Of a stretch of DNA of 64,000 nt, positions 33,477 to 42,884 are shown piece by piece; position 1 is the stretch's first letter; every line of letters begins with the position of its first letter. The translations under genes were made by a program, and so were the position numbers. The stretch comes from Hyphomicrobium sp. (GTDB lineage Bacteria > Pseudomonadota > Alphaproteobacteria > Rhizobiales > Hyphomicrobiaceae). A model generated the notes under the pieces. That model searched no databases and was not told the origin of the DNA. It was given only the letters and a program-made list of their open reading frames with translations. The stretch is taken from contig JALHMJ010000013.1 of the NCBI GenBank assembly GCA_022844105.1, forward strand, positions 1 through 64,000. Reading direction: 5' to 3'.

Positions 33477-34517
33477 CTAGCGGAACTGCGGGGCGATCAT
33501 TAGCCCGCCCTTGTCCCACATATTGTTGGCGCCACGCGGCAGCTCCAGCCGCGACTGCTCGCCGAGCGTGCGCTCGAAAATTTCCCCGTAACTGCCCACT
33601 TCCGCGACAATCCGCTGAGCCCAACTCGGGTTGAGGCCCAGCCCTTCACTCAACGACGCGTCGCTGCCGAGAAACCGCAGCACGCGCGGGTCGGACGACG
33701 ATGCAAAGTCAGACAATGTTGCGCGCGTCATCCCGAGCTGTTCGGCTTCCACCAAGGCCAGCAGCGTCCAACGTACGACATTCAGCCAGGGATCGTCTCC
33801 TTGCCGGACGAAGGGGCCTGTTTGCTCTTGTGTCAAAAGCTCGGGCAGAAGGATGTGATCACCGGGCCGTGGCATGCGGCTGCGTTCATGGGCCAGCGTC
33901 GGCAAATCGCCGGTCAACAGCGTGCATGTGCCGGCGTAATACGCCTTGATGACCTCGTCCCACCTGTCGGCGAGGATGAGTTGGTACCGCATCTGGTTGG
34001 TGCCGAAGTAAGTTGCAACGGCTTTTTCGGCGCCCGTATCCCGCTGGGCGCAAATCGACTATCCGGACAGTTCCAGGATGCTTGAAATACCGAACGAGCG
34101 CGGCACGAGCAGGCCCTGGCCCTCGTGCAACAGGACGCCAGCGAAACGCATTTTCAGGTCGGCCTCACGCGAGAGCGTCCACGTCGTGCCGCCGAGCAGA
34201 ATGTCGATGTCGCCGGTCGAGAGCGCGCGTGGCCCTTCCGCAGGGCTGACCGGGCGGAACTTCGCCTTCGTGCGGTCGCCGAAGACGGCAGCGGCGACGG
34301 CGCCGCAAAACTCTATCTCGATGCCGCTCCACCGGCCGCTCTGATCGACGGCCGACAGCCCATCAAGGCGATCGGAGACGCCGCAGACAACGTGTCCGCG
34401 ATCACGAACGGTTTGCAGGACGCCGGCAGCGACGCTCGCGGATTCGAGACATTGCGCCATCAGCACCATGATCAACAATGCGGTGGCCCGTGCGCTGGCC
34501 TGCTTCAGGACCTTCAT
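33477..34517 (-). pseudogene. Amino-acid ABC transporter substrate-binding protein (AapJ-like) with in-frame amber stop
   Basis: From the ATG at 34517 (signal peptide ARATALLIMVLMAQCLESAS) the frame encodes a type-3 solute-binding protein: VRDRGHVVCGVSDRLDGLSA, FDGDIDILLGG-like TGDIDILLGGTTWTLSRE. At 34059-34061 a TAG follows LELSG, and the same frame continues without a shift as SICAQRDTGAEKAVATYFG, VRQGDDPWLNVVRWTLLALV and SYGEIFERTLGEQSRLELPR to the normal end. AapJ-type proteins have an alanine at the stop position (GASIC). The full length matches the family (about 345 residues). No transporter permease or ATPase gene is adjacent. It is either a recent pseudogene, a suppressed codon or a sequencing error. 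Confidence 0.85.
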
Positions 34518-34752
34518 CGCCGTGTCGGTTCCTCGCCCGCGGTCCACCCATGCGGACCGCCGCTCGCGCAGCCGGTCCTGACGGCGCGGGCGAAGCGGCG
34601 CGTTGATGTCGCCCGAGCTTTCGCCTCCACTGTCATCCAGCATCGACAGACAAGCCCGAACCTACACGGCCGGTCAAGGGCTTGACCGATGATGCGAGTT
34701 GGGTCACACGGCCCCAGAGAGGGTCCGTTTGCGGGCGCCGGGAGAGATCGAC

Positions 34753-35943
34753 ATGGCTACGACGGACGATGACACGCCAGTGACGCCGGCCACGGCCGTT
34801 GTGCATCTTGGACGAGAGCCCCATGCCCATCATGGCTTCGTCAACGTCCCCGTCTACCGCGGCTCGACTGTCCTCTATCCGACGCTCGCGAGCCTCGACG
34901 CCATGACACAAGCCTATACGTACGGGCGGCGCGGTACGCCGACGGTGCGGGCTTTGGAAGATGCGCTGACCCGACTTGCCGGCGGCGCCGATACCAAGCT
35001 GGCCGCGTCGGGCTATCAGGCCGTGACCACGGCACTGCTGGCATTCGTCGAGGCCGGCGATCATATCCTGATGGTCGATACGACGTATCAGCCGACGCGC
35101 CAGTTTTGCGACTATATGCTCCGACGGCTCGGTGTTGAAACGGAATACTACGATCCTCTCATCGGCAGCGGCATCGCCCGGCTCATCAGGCCCAACACGC
35201 GACTTGTTTACGTCGAGAGCCCTGGTTCGCAGACATTCGAGATGCAGGATGTTCCGGCCATCGCGGCCGCGGCCCGGGCGGCATCGGACAAGATTTGGGT
35301 GCTGGCCGATAACACGTGGGCAAGCCCGCTCTACTGTCAGCCGCTGGCGCTCGGCGCCGATGTCTCGATCGAAGCCGGCACGAAATATCTCGTCGGACAC
35401 GCCGATGCGCTCCTGGGCTCAGTGACGTCGAATAAACGCGCGGCGCGGCACATCGAGCGATCGGCGGGACATCTGGGCGTCTGTCCCGGCTCGGAAGAGA
35501 CGTTTCTGGGACTGCGCGGGCTGCGCACGCTCGATGTGCGCCTGGCGCGGCATCAGGAAACGGGCCTCAGCCTTGCACGCTGGCTACAGGGGCGGACGGA
35601 AATCACGCGCGTCATGCATCCAGCGCTTCCCGACGATCCGGGACACGCGCTTTGGAAACGGGATTGCAAGGGCTCGACGGGTCTTTTTGCGGTGCTGCTG
35701 CGGCCAGTGTCGCGTCGCGCGCTGGCGGCGTTTCTCGACGGCTTGAAGCTCTTTGGAATGGGTTATTCCTGGGGCGGGTATGAAAGCCTTGTCATTCCGT
35801 TCGATTGCAGCTCCTACAGGACGGCTGCGCCATGGACGGGAGAAGGCCAGACCCTGCGTTTCCATGCCGGGCTGGAGAATGCCGATGACCTCATTGCCGA
35901 TCTGGCGGCCGGTTTTGACCGGATGGCCGCGGCATCGATCTGA
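34753..35943 (+). CDS. metC: Cystathionine beta-lyase
   Basis: 396 residues; the ATG at 34753 has GGGAGAG six bases upstream. It is a PLP-dependent Cys/Met-metabolism enzyme: VPVYRGSTVLYPTLASLD, YTYGRRGTPTVRALEDAL and the PLP lysine Lys211 in EAGTKYLVGHADALLGSV. The GYSWGGYESL block near the C-terminus is typical of MetC rather than MetB/MetZ. It converts cystathionine to homocysteine, pyruvate and ammonia. Its stop abuts the stop of the convergent transporter gene. It is divergent from the broken binding-protein gene. Confidence 0.92.
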   Translation: MATTDDDTPVTPATAVVHLGREPHAHHGFVNVPVYRGSTVLYPTLASLDAMTQAYTYGRRGTPTVRALEDALTRLAGGADTKLAASGYQAVTTALLAFVEAGDHILMVDTTYQPTRQFCDYMLRRLGVETEYYDPLIGSGIARLIRPNTRLVYVESPGSQTFEMQDVPAIAAAARAASDKIWVLADNTWASPLYCQPLALGADVSIEAGTKYLVGHADALLGSVTSNKRAARHIERSAGHLGVCPGSEETFLGLRGLRTLDVRLARHQETGLSLARWLQGRTEITRVMHPALPDDPGHALWKRDCKGSTGLFAVLLRPVSRRALAAFLDGLKLFGMGYSWGGYESLVIPFDCSSYRTAAPWTGEGQTLRFHAGLENADDLIADLAAGFDRMAAASI

Positions 35944-37452
35944 TCAGCGAACGCCGCCCATCCATTTTTTTACGAGCGGCGTGATTGCCAGCAAAACCAG
36001 CGCGGCGATGGCCACGAAAAGAGCCTGATCGAGGAAAAATCGGGAGAGGGCATTGGCGTCCGTCGATTGAAAACCGGCCCCGAGCACGCCCGCAAGCTTG
36101 TTGCCAAAGGCGCTGCCGAGAAACCATATGCCGAGCACGAGACCGGTCGCGCGGACGGGCGCCAGCTTGGTCATGGTACTGAGACCGACAGGGCTCAGCA
36201 GCAGTTCTCCGACGGTCTGCAGGAAATAGAGTCCGACAAGCCAGAGCGGGCTTACTTTGCCGTCGGCGGTGAGCAATGCGGCCGGCACCATGAGCAAAAA
36301 TGAGGCGGCCAGAAATCCCAGACCAAGAGAGAATTTTACCGGGCTCGACGGCTGGGCGGCTCCAAGGCGCGTCCACAGCGCAGCGAAGAGCGGCGCCAGA
36401 AGAATGACGAAGAGCGAGTTCAGAGCGAGGTACCAAGCTGATGGGAAGGTCGTGCCAGCGATCTCGTTGTGCGTGAGATTATTGGCAAAAAGAGCGATCG
36501 AGAGGCCGGCCTGCTCGAAGATGGCCCAGAAGATCATGGCGGCCAGAAAAAAGACAAGGATCGCTGCAATACGCTGAGCTTCGGCCGTCCCGCGGGTTGC
36601 GAACCATACGATCGCGACGATTGGCACCAGTAGTACGACGGTGCGCATCCAGCCAAAGCCCGGCCAATCCGACATGACCATCATCGCGGCAAGAACAGCC
36701 GTTGCCAGAACGATGAGAAGGGTATCGCGAACGGCGGCGGGATCATCAGCGGGCGCGTCGGACCGAGCGGCGTTCTCGGTATTGATGAAAAGCTGCGACT
36801 GGCGGAAGAACACCCCGAGGCCAATGGCCATGCCTATCCCGGCAGCGGCGAACCCGAAATGCCAGCTCGTCGACGGGTCGATCCCTGCCGACGCTAGACC
36901 CGCTTTGAAGCCGGCTCCCTGGGCCAGATAGCCCGTGACGAGTGGCGCCAGGAATGCGCCGATGTTGATGCCCATGTAGAAGATCGAGAAGCCGGCGTCG
37001 CGGCGCTCGTCGTCGCGCGCGTACAGGCTGCCGACAAGAACGGAGATGCTGGGCTTGAACAGCCCCGTGCCCACAGCTACGAGGATGAGCCCGAGGTAGA
37101 ACGTCGCTGTCGCTTGCAGAGCGAGCGTAAAATGGCCGAGCGCGATGATGGCGCCGCCGATGAGCACGGCACGTGACGCGGTGAGCCAGCGGTCCGCAAG
37201 AAATCCGCCGGGGATCGCCAGCATGTAAACGGCCATGGTGTAGTTGCCATAGACAAGCGCGGCTTCGGCGGTCGAGAAGCCGAGGCCGCCCTGCTGCGGC
37301 GGCGTCACCATGAACAGGACGAGCAGCGCTCGCATGCCGTAGTAGGAAAAGCGCTCCCACAATTCGGTGAAAAACAACGTGCGCAAACCGGCCGGCTGGC
37401 GCACGTCAATGCCGTCACTCAATGTCGTCACTGCCCCGCCATCCGTCGTCAC
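35944..37452 (-). CDS. POT family proton-coupled di/tripeptide transporter
   Basis: 502 residues beginning with GTG, with about 14 membrane helices. The family signatures are clear: FTELWERFSYYGMRALLVLF in helix 1 and FSIFYMGINIGAFLAPLVTG in helix 5. It imports di- and tripeptides using the proton gradient. The length is normal for bacterial PTR2/DtpT proteins. It converges with metC and lies downstream of the acetyltransferase gene (68-base gap), with which it may be cotranscribed. Confidence 0.92.
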   Translation of the reverse strand: MTTDGGAVTTLSDGIDVRQPAGLRTLFFTELWERFSYYGMRALLVLFMVTPPQQGGLGFSTAEAALVYGNYTMAVYMLAIPGGFLADRWLTASRAVLIGGAIIALGHFTLALQATATFYLGLILVAVGTGLFKPSISVLVGSLYARDDERRDAGFSIFYMGINIGAFLAPLVTGYLAQGAGFKAGLASAGIDPSTSWHFGFAAAGIGMAIGLGVFFRQSQLFINTENAARSDAPADDPAAVRDTLLIVLATAVLAAMMVMSDWPGFGWMRTVVLLVPIVAIVWFATRGTAEAQRIAAILVFFLAAMIFWAIFEQAGLSIALFANNLTHNEIAGTTFPSAWYLALNSLFVILLAPLFAALWTRLGAAQPSSPVKFSLGLGFLAASFLLMVPAALLTADGKVSPLWLVGLYFLQTVGELLLSPVGLSTMTKLAPVRATGLVLGIWFLGSAFGNKLAGVLGAGFQSTDANALSRFFLDQALFVAIAALVLLAITPLVKKWMGGVR

Positions 37453-37520
37453 GCGTCCTCATTCAACCGGGACGGCGACTGTCGGCGCGACGGCGGGGCG
37501 TTGCAAGCGGGTAGTTAAGT

Positions 37521-38297
37521 TCAGGCGCTTCCGACGGTGTAGGAGACCCAGACATTGGGTTCTTCGTAGCGGCCGCGCTGGCGCTCCAGATCGATCTCAA
37601 GCGGCACGAGGGCGCCGGGCACGTCGTATGTTCCCGAACGATCGAAGCGCTGCTTGGTCCAGTTCTCCCAGAAGCCCACAGGTTCCTCCACGACCATCGA
37701 GCGCGCGCAGGGGCCAATCAGACGTCCGCCGGACGCCAGATGACTGCGGATCCAAGGGTCGTATGGTCGGCCGCGGCCGTCCGTCCAGGTGATGTAGTCG
37801 TCGATTGAAACCCTGGGATGGTGGGCCTTCATGGACGGGCGCACGGGCGCTACGAGGCCTTGCAGACCTTTGCGCTCCGCCAGCGCAATGAGTTCGCGGA
37901 TCATGAGACGGGCATAGCCCTTCTCGCGGTAAATCGCGGGCACGGAGATGGCCAGCGCGCCGAGGGTGTCGGGGGCTTCATCGGGGCTACGCGAAGCCGC
38001 GTGCTCCACGACCCAGTCCCAACCTTCCGGCGGCAATCCGTCGATGCCGCGGCAGGAGAGCGGAACGCAATTGGCAACGGCGACAGGATAGCCGCGGATC
38101 TCGTCGACAAGGCAGAGCTGGAAGTCGGCGTAGGTCTCGAGCAGGCCCTCGTACAAGTCATAGTGGGGTCGTGTGTAATTCAGGTAGCCAAGTTCGTTCC
38201 AGGCGGCTTGCTCAATGGCGCCGGCTGCTTTTCGCAACTGTGGGCATTCGGCACGGGTCCTGATCTTGAGATGAGACGTCGGGGATTGGGCGAGCAT
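37521..38297 (-). CDS. GNAT-like N-acetyltransferase
   Basis: 258 residues. The motif-A-like segment LGALAISVPAIYREKGYARL contains the REKGYA acetyl-CoA loop, followed by IRELIALAERKGLQGLVAPV. The N-terminus has a second domain-like part with WNELGYLNYTRPHYDLYEGL. The substrate is unknown. The protein is longer than minimal GNATs because of a C-terminal extension (EEPVGFWENWTKQRFDRSG). Confidence 0.7.
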   Translation of the reverse strand: MLAQSPTSHLKIRTRAECPQLRKAAGAIEQAAWNELGYLNYTRPHYDLYEGLLETYADFQLCLVDEIRGYPVAVANCVPLSCRGIDGLPPEGWDWVVEHAASRSPDEAPDTLGALAISVPAIYREKGYARLMIRELIALAERKGLQGLVAPVRPSMKAHHPRVSIDDYITWTDGRGRPYDPWIRSHLASGGRLIGPCARSMVVEEPVGFWENWTKQRFDRSGTYDVPGALVPLEIDLERQRGRYEEPNVWVSYTVGSA

Positions 38298-38505
38298 GGT
38301 GTCCTTTCCAGGCGCGGCCTCACGGCCAGCGCAACGCTTGGTTAATCAAACGTCACCATGACTACCTCTAGTTGTATTCAATTTCAAGTTGTGATTAATG
38401 AGACACGTCTTGATTCGACGTCCCCTAATTGTCCGTGAAGGTCTATCAGCAAGATAAAATTCAACTTTAGATTGTAGATTTGTGGCAGGAAAGAGGACCC
38501 GCTCC

Positions 38506-40809
38506 ATGCCCGCATCGACACCATCCATGAACAATTTTGTCAAAGACCGAGACCTTCGCCGCCTCATCAACGTGACAGCGATTGGGTTCACGTTTGCCGG
38601 CGTCGTGCTTCTTTGCGTCATTCTCTATGCGGCGTGGGCCGCCAACTCCAGCGCGAGGGAGCGCGAAACGGCGCTTTTGAATAACGCGCTCAACCGAAGC
38701 ATTCATCGTACGCTCAACGAGCAGAAGAGCGTCGCTTGGTGGGACGATGCCTACGCTGCACTGCATGGCAGCGCGCCGGCGACGGAATTTCTCGACAGCG
38801 AATTCGGCATCTTCCTCAGCGAAACATACGGCCACGACGTCATCGCCATTCTTGATGACAACAACCTGCCGGTCTTTCTTTATTCAGGCGGATCGCGCCG
38901 CCCGGTGGCAGATTTCGAGCGCTACAATAACATTGTCGCTCCGGTCGTCGCAGAACTGCGCGGTTTGCCGGGCCGCAGCCTGCGCCAGCGTCCGGATCTG
39001 TTCGGAGCCGACCAGAAGAGCTACCGCAGCATAGGGTCGCCGCTCGATAGTGCCCGGTGGGCTGGCCATCTCATGACGGTTGACCAACAACCGGCCGTCG
39101 TTGCCGCGCTGACTATTTTGCCGAACGTCGACAAGACGCTGCTAAAGCCCGGGCGAGCTCACATTCTTCTCAGCGTCAACGTGATCGACGAGGACTACCT
39201 GAAGGAGTTGGGCCGCAGTCTGCTGCTGACCGATCTATCGCTCAGCCGCAAGCCGGTGGAAAAGCCAGGCTCCGTAACGATGCCGCTTGAGACGGACGAG
39301 GGCCACCTTGCCGGGCTAGTGAGCTGGAAGACGGAGCAGCCGGGCCGGTCGCTCATCTCAATCATTCTCCCGCTGGTCGCAATCGGATTTATCGCGGTCG
39401 CGGCCGCTGCGCATATCATGTTGCAGCGCCTGCGCAATACATCGACGCATCTGGCACTGGAAGAGAAGCGTTCACGGCATGCAGCCAAGCACGATGCCCT
39501 CTCCGGGCTGCCGAACCGGGCGCATTTTGCAGAACATCTTGAAACCGCGCTTGCCGGTCTCGACCCATCCGGGTCCAAACAGCATGCGATTGTCGCCTAC
39601 CTTGATGTCGACCGGTTCAAGGATATCAACGACACGATGGGACACTCGGCCGGCGACGACCTGGTCCGCGAGGTTGCCAATCGTCTGCGCGCGCACGTCC
39701 GCTCCGGTGATATCATTGCGCGCTACGGCGGCGACGAATTCGCGATCCTATGGATGTCCGCCGATCCCGAAGCGCCGGCGCTTCTGGCGAGCCGCATCGC
39801 GCGCGCCTTGCTGTCGCCGATCGAGCTCGAAGGTCAGCCGATCGCGGTGACGGCTTCGGTTGGAATCGCGATTGCCCCGCTGCATGGCCGCACCGTCGAC
39901 GAGGTGATGCGGCATGCCGATATCGCGCTCTACGAGGCAAAGAACGCGGGCCGCAACAGGACGATCGTGTTCAGTGCCGACATGGCCGAACAGGTGGAAC
40001 AGCGCCGCGCCATCGAAATGGATTTGACGACCGCAATCAGCAACGACGAACTGACGGTTGCCTACCAGCCGATCATCAGTTGCGATACGGGCGCCATCGT
40101 CGGTGTCGAAGCTCTGGCCCGATGGACGCATGCGAAACGAGGCCAAATTCCGCCGGGTGTCTTCATTCCGATTGCCGAGCAGGCCGGCCTGATGGCGGCA
40201 CTGGGCGAGCGCGTCCTGGCGCGAACCATGCGCGATTGGCATGCCTGGCCGCACCTGGAAGTCTCGATCAATATCTCACCATTGCAATTTCGACAGTCCG
40301 ATATCGTGGCCATCCTGGGCAGCATGGCGACCCAATATCAAATCGATCCATCGCGGTTTGTTCTGGAAATCACGGAAGGTGTGCTGATGGACGCTGGAGA
40401 GCGAACTCACGAAGCGCTCGAGGGCATTCGCAACCTCGGATTTCGCATGGCACTCGACGACTTCGGGACGGGTTACTCAAGCCTCGCGTATCTGTGCAAC
40501 TTCCAGTTCGACAAGATCAAGGTCGACCGCTCGTTTGTCAGCGGCTTAGCGAAATCGGCAAGCTTCAGAACCATCGTGCAGTCGGTCGTCTCGCTCGGTA
40601 ACGGCCTGGGCATGAAGATTGTCGCCGAAGGCGTCGAGCTGGCAACCGAGGCGCAGTCCATGACCGCGTACGGCTGCTCGGAAATGCAGGGCTATTACTT
40701 CGCAAAGCCGATGCCGCGCGAAGCCCTCGAGGTTTTTCTACATTCTTACACGCCGGCACCGCGCGCTTTGTCGAACGAGCCTGTTCTGCGTATCGTCGCG
40801 GCGCCGTAG
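38506..40809 (+). CDS. Membrane-bound CHASE4-GGDEF-EAL bifunctional c-di-GMP protein
   Basis: 767 residues from the ATG at 38506 (AGAGGA eight bases upstream). Helix 1 (FTFAGVVLLCVILYAAW) and helix 2 (IILPLVAIGFIAVAAAAHIM) flank a periplasmic CHASE4-like sensor with WWDDAYAAL. The cyclase domain has an intact GGDEF at 408-412, with the product-inhibition site RSGD at 399-402 in the correct spacing. The phosphodiesterase domain has EAL at 535-537 (GVEALARW), DDFGTGYSSL and KVDRSFVSG. Both activities appear possible. An envelope signal would set c-di-GMP; the adhesin secretion locus 2 kb away is a plausible but unproven output. Confidence 0.93.
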   Translation: MPASTPSMNNFVKDRDLRRLINVTAIGFTFAGVVLLCVILYAAWAANSSARERETALLNNALNRSIHRTLNEQKSVAWWDDAYAALHGSAPATEFLDSEFGIFLSETYGHDVIAILDDNNLPVFLYSGGSRRPVADFERYNNIVAPVVAELRGLPGRSLRQRPDLFGADQKSYRSIGSPLDSARWAGHLMTVDQQPAVVAALTILPNVDKTLLKPGRAHILLSVNVIDEDYLKELGRSLLLTDLSLSRKPVEKPGSVTMPLETDEGHLAGLVSWKTEQPGRSLISIILPLVAIGFIAVAAAAHIMLQRLRNTSTHLALEEKRSRHAAKHDALSGLPNRAHFAEHLETALAGLDPSGSKQHAIVAYLDVDRFKDINDTMGHSAGDDLVREVANRLRAHVRSGDIIARYGGDEFAILWMSADPEAPALLASRIARALLSPIELEGQPIAVTASVGIAIAPLHGRTVDEVMRHADIALYEAKNAGRNRTIVFSADMAEQVEQRRAIEMDLTTAISNDELTVAYQPIISCDTGAIVGVEALARWTHAKRGQIPPGVFIPIAEQAGLMAALGERVLARTMRDWHAWPHLEVSINISPLQFRQSDIVAILGSMATQYQIDPSRFVLEITEGVLMDAGERTHEALEGIRNLGFRMALDDFGTGYSSLAYLCNFQFDKIKVDRSFVSGLAKSASFRTIVQSVVSLGNGLGMKIVAEGVELATEAQSMTAYGCSEMQGYYFAKPMPREALEVFLHSYTPAPRALSNEPVLRIVAAP

Positions 40810-40836
40810 ACACCGATTGACCACGGGGGGGATGGC

Positions 40837-41652
40837 ATGACGACGACCAAGGCGGCGTTTGCGCACAGCAAAATTTCAGTTTTGAAAACGTTTGTTACCA
40901 ACAAGGATGCGGCTTGGCACGCTTTCGATCCTGAAGCCTACTTCACTCACTACTATGGCAAACCACATCCTGATGACGATGTGCTCACGGTCCTTGCCGC
41001 CCGCGCACTGAAGGACGCGGCAGATGCCAGCCCGCGTGGCCTCGACGTGATCGACGTGGGAACGGGACCCAGTCTCATTCCGCTGCTGGCGGCACTGCCG
41101 GTCGCAACGCGGCTGACGGCGTGGGAGTATGCCGCGCCAAACCTTGAGTGGCTGGCGCGTGAACTGAGTGGCACGGCATTGCGGCCGCAATGGCTGCACT
41201 TCTGGCAGTCGGTGAAAGCAGCCCATTGCGTTGAAGGAGCGGGTTCCAACCCGCTTCTGGCGCATGATCCTTTACCACTGCTCGTCCAGCGCGTTCGTCT
41301 GCTCCGCGGATCCATTTTCGACCTGCCCCGGCAAGCCTATGATGCGGCGACGATGTTTTTTTGCGCGGAATCGATCACGTCCAGTCGCGCGGAATTCGGC
41401 GCGGCCGTTACAGCCTTTACGTCGACCGTGCGACCGGGCGGCACAGTTGCAGCAGCGTTCCTCTCAGGTTCATCGGGCTACAACGTCTCAGACCGGCGTT
41501 TTCCAGCCGTTTCGTTGACGGAGGCGCAGATCACAGACGCGCTTGCCCCACGGCTGGCGTCGCTTTCGGTCACACCCATCGGACTGTCGGATCATGAGAT
41601 CCGCAGCGGGTATTCCGGCGCGCTGTTTATCAGCGGCCGTACGCGTAGCTGA
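40837..41652 (+). CDS. SAM-dependent methyltransferase, NNMT/PNMT-like
   Basis: 271 residues; the ATG lies after a GGGGGG run. The opening AWHAFDPEAYFTHYYG and the SAM-binding motif DVIDVGTGPSLIPLLAA are the pattern of the NNMT/PNMT/TEMT methyltransferase family, which methylates small amines in animals and unknown substrates in bacteria. The acceptor cannot be told. It starts 27 bases after the GGDEF-EAL stop, so the two are probably cotranscribed. Confidence 0.78.
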   Translation: MTTTKAAFAHSKISVLKTFVTNKDAAWHAFDPEAYFTHYYGKPHPDDDVLTVLAARALKDAADASPRGLDVIDVGTGPSLIPLLAALPVATRLTAWEYAAPNLEWLARELSGTALRPQWLHFWQSVKAAHCVEGAGSNPLLAHDPLPLLVQRVRLLRGSIFDLPRQAYDAATMFFCAESITSSRAEFGAAVTAFTSTVRPGGTVAAAFLSGSSGYNVSDRRFPAVSLTEAQITDALAPRLASLSVTPIGLSDHEIRSGYSGALFISGRTRS

Positions 41653-41809
41653 GGGGGCCGGCGGAATTTCTTCGGTCGCTGCCCGTTAGAGGCCATGATG
41701 GTACGGGATATTTGTTCCGAATCATTCATCGCGCAAAGCGGCGATGATCCGAATCAGTCATGCGTTGTAAGGCCCGCCACCGGACCGCCGGGGCTATCCA
41801 GGACAACGC

Positions 41810-42877
41810 ATGACTTTGCGCGATCACTCCAAACTCGCCATCTTGTGCACCGCTGCAGCCGTGACCAGCGGCACGGCCGTGACGCTGCTTTCGGCCGCGC
41901 CCGAAATTGCATCGCTTCCCTTGCCAGCCACGACCATCATTCGCACCATACCGGTGCAGACGTCCTCGCTACCCGAGCCGAAATTAAGACCTGGATTCGC
42001 CTCGCTCACTGAGCCCGATGCAACCGCGCGCTTCCGCTTCGTATCTCTCAACGCGAGCGATGAGTTGTTCAATGCCCTAGCCGAAGACGAAGCTGCCGCT
42101 GCGGACCCCGCGGCCTGGGCTTCTGAAACGACCATCGCACCGGCGCCGCCCAGCATCGTGCGGTTGCCGGATGCGGCGACAGGCAAACTGCCTTGGCAGA
42201 CTTCTCCGGCGCCCCGCTTTGGCGCGTCGGCGTCGCTGTCCGACAAGCTTCGTCAGATCGGCCCCACCGCGCATGAGCGGCTGCAGGCCAAGTTCGTCGC
42301 TGCAAAAGCTCCATGGCAGCCGGCCGAACTGGCGCTGGTGGCGCTGAAGGATGAGAAGATTCTGGAGCTCTTCGCCAAACCAGCCGGGGGATCGTGGACC
42401 TTCATCCATCGCTATCCGGTTCTGGCCGCAAGCGGCGGCTCAGGTCCCAAGCTGCGCCGGGGAGACAAGCAGGTGCCGGAAGGCATTTACGGCATCACTT
42501 TTCTCAATCCGAATAGCCGCTATCACGTTGCCCTGCGGGTCGGTTACCCCAATGCTTTTGACCGGCGGATGGGCGTGCAGGACGGCCGCAAGGATCTGGG
42601 CGGTGACATCATGATCCACGGCAAGGCGGCGTCGGTTGGTTGCCTTGCCATCGGCGATGAAGCGGCCGAAGAGTTGTTCGTGCTGGCGGCAGAGACCGGG
42701 CTGCGCAACATCAAGCTGATCATCGCTCCGAACGATCTGCGCAAATCGGGCCTGCCGGCCCGGCAAGACGGCCAGCCGCAATGGCTGCCGCAACTCTATG
42801 CGGAACTGGCAGCCGCGCTGGAGCCGTTCAAGTCGCCACCCGAGAGCAGTGGATTGTTGTCGCTTTTCTCGAATTGA
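41810..42877 (+). CDS. L,D-transpeptidase (YkuD domain, YafK-like)
   Basis: 355 residues; AGGA lies six bases before the ATG. An N-terminal membrane anchor (LAILCTAAAVTSGTAVTLL) and a long linker lead to the catalytic domain: VPEGIYGITFLNPNSRYHV, then IMIHGKAASVGCLAIGDEAA with catalytic Cys278 and its His (residue 270). The enzyme is periplasmic and makes 3-3 cross-links or attaches lipoprotein to peptidoglycan. Its stop is seven bases from the stop of the convergent secretion-adaptor gene. Confidence 0.9.
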   Translation: MTLRDHSKLAILCTAAAVTSGTAVTLLSAAPEIASLPLPATTIIRTIPVQTSSLPEPKLRPGFASLTEPDATARFRFVSLNASDELFNALAEDEAAAADPAAWASETTIAPAPPSIVRLPDAATGKLPWQTSPAPRFGASASLSDKLRQIGPTAHERLQAKFVAAKAPWQPAELALVALKDEKILELFAKPAGGSWTFIHRYPVLAASGGSGPKLRRGDKQVPEGIYGITFLNPNSRYHVALRVGYPNAFDRRMGVQDGRKDLGGDIMIHGKAASVGCLAIGDEAAEELFVLAAETGLRNIKLIIAPNDLRKSGLPARQDGQPQWLPQLYAELAAALEPFKSPPESSGLLSLFSN

Positions 42878-42884
42878 GCCGACG

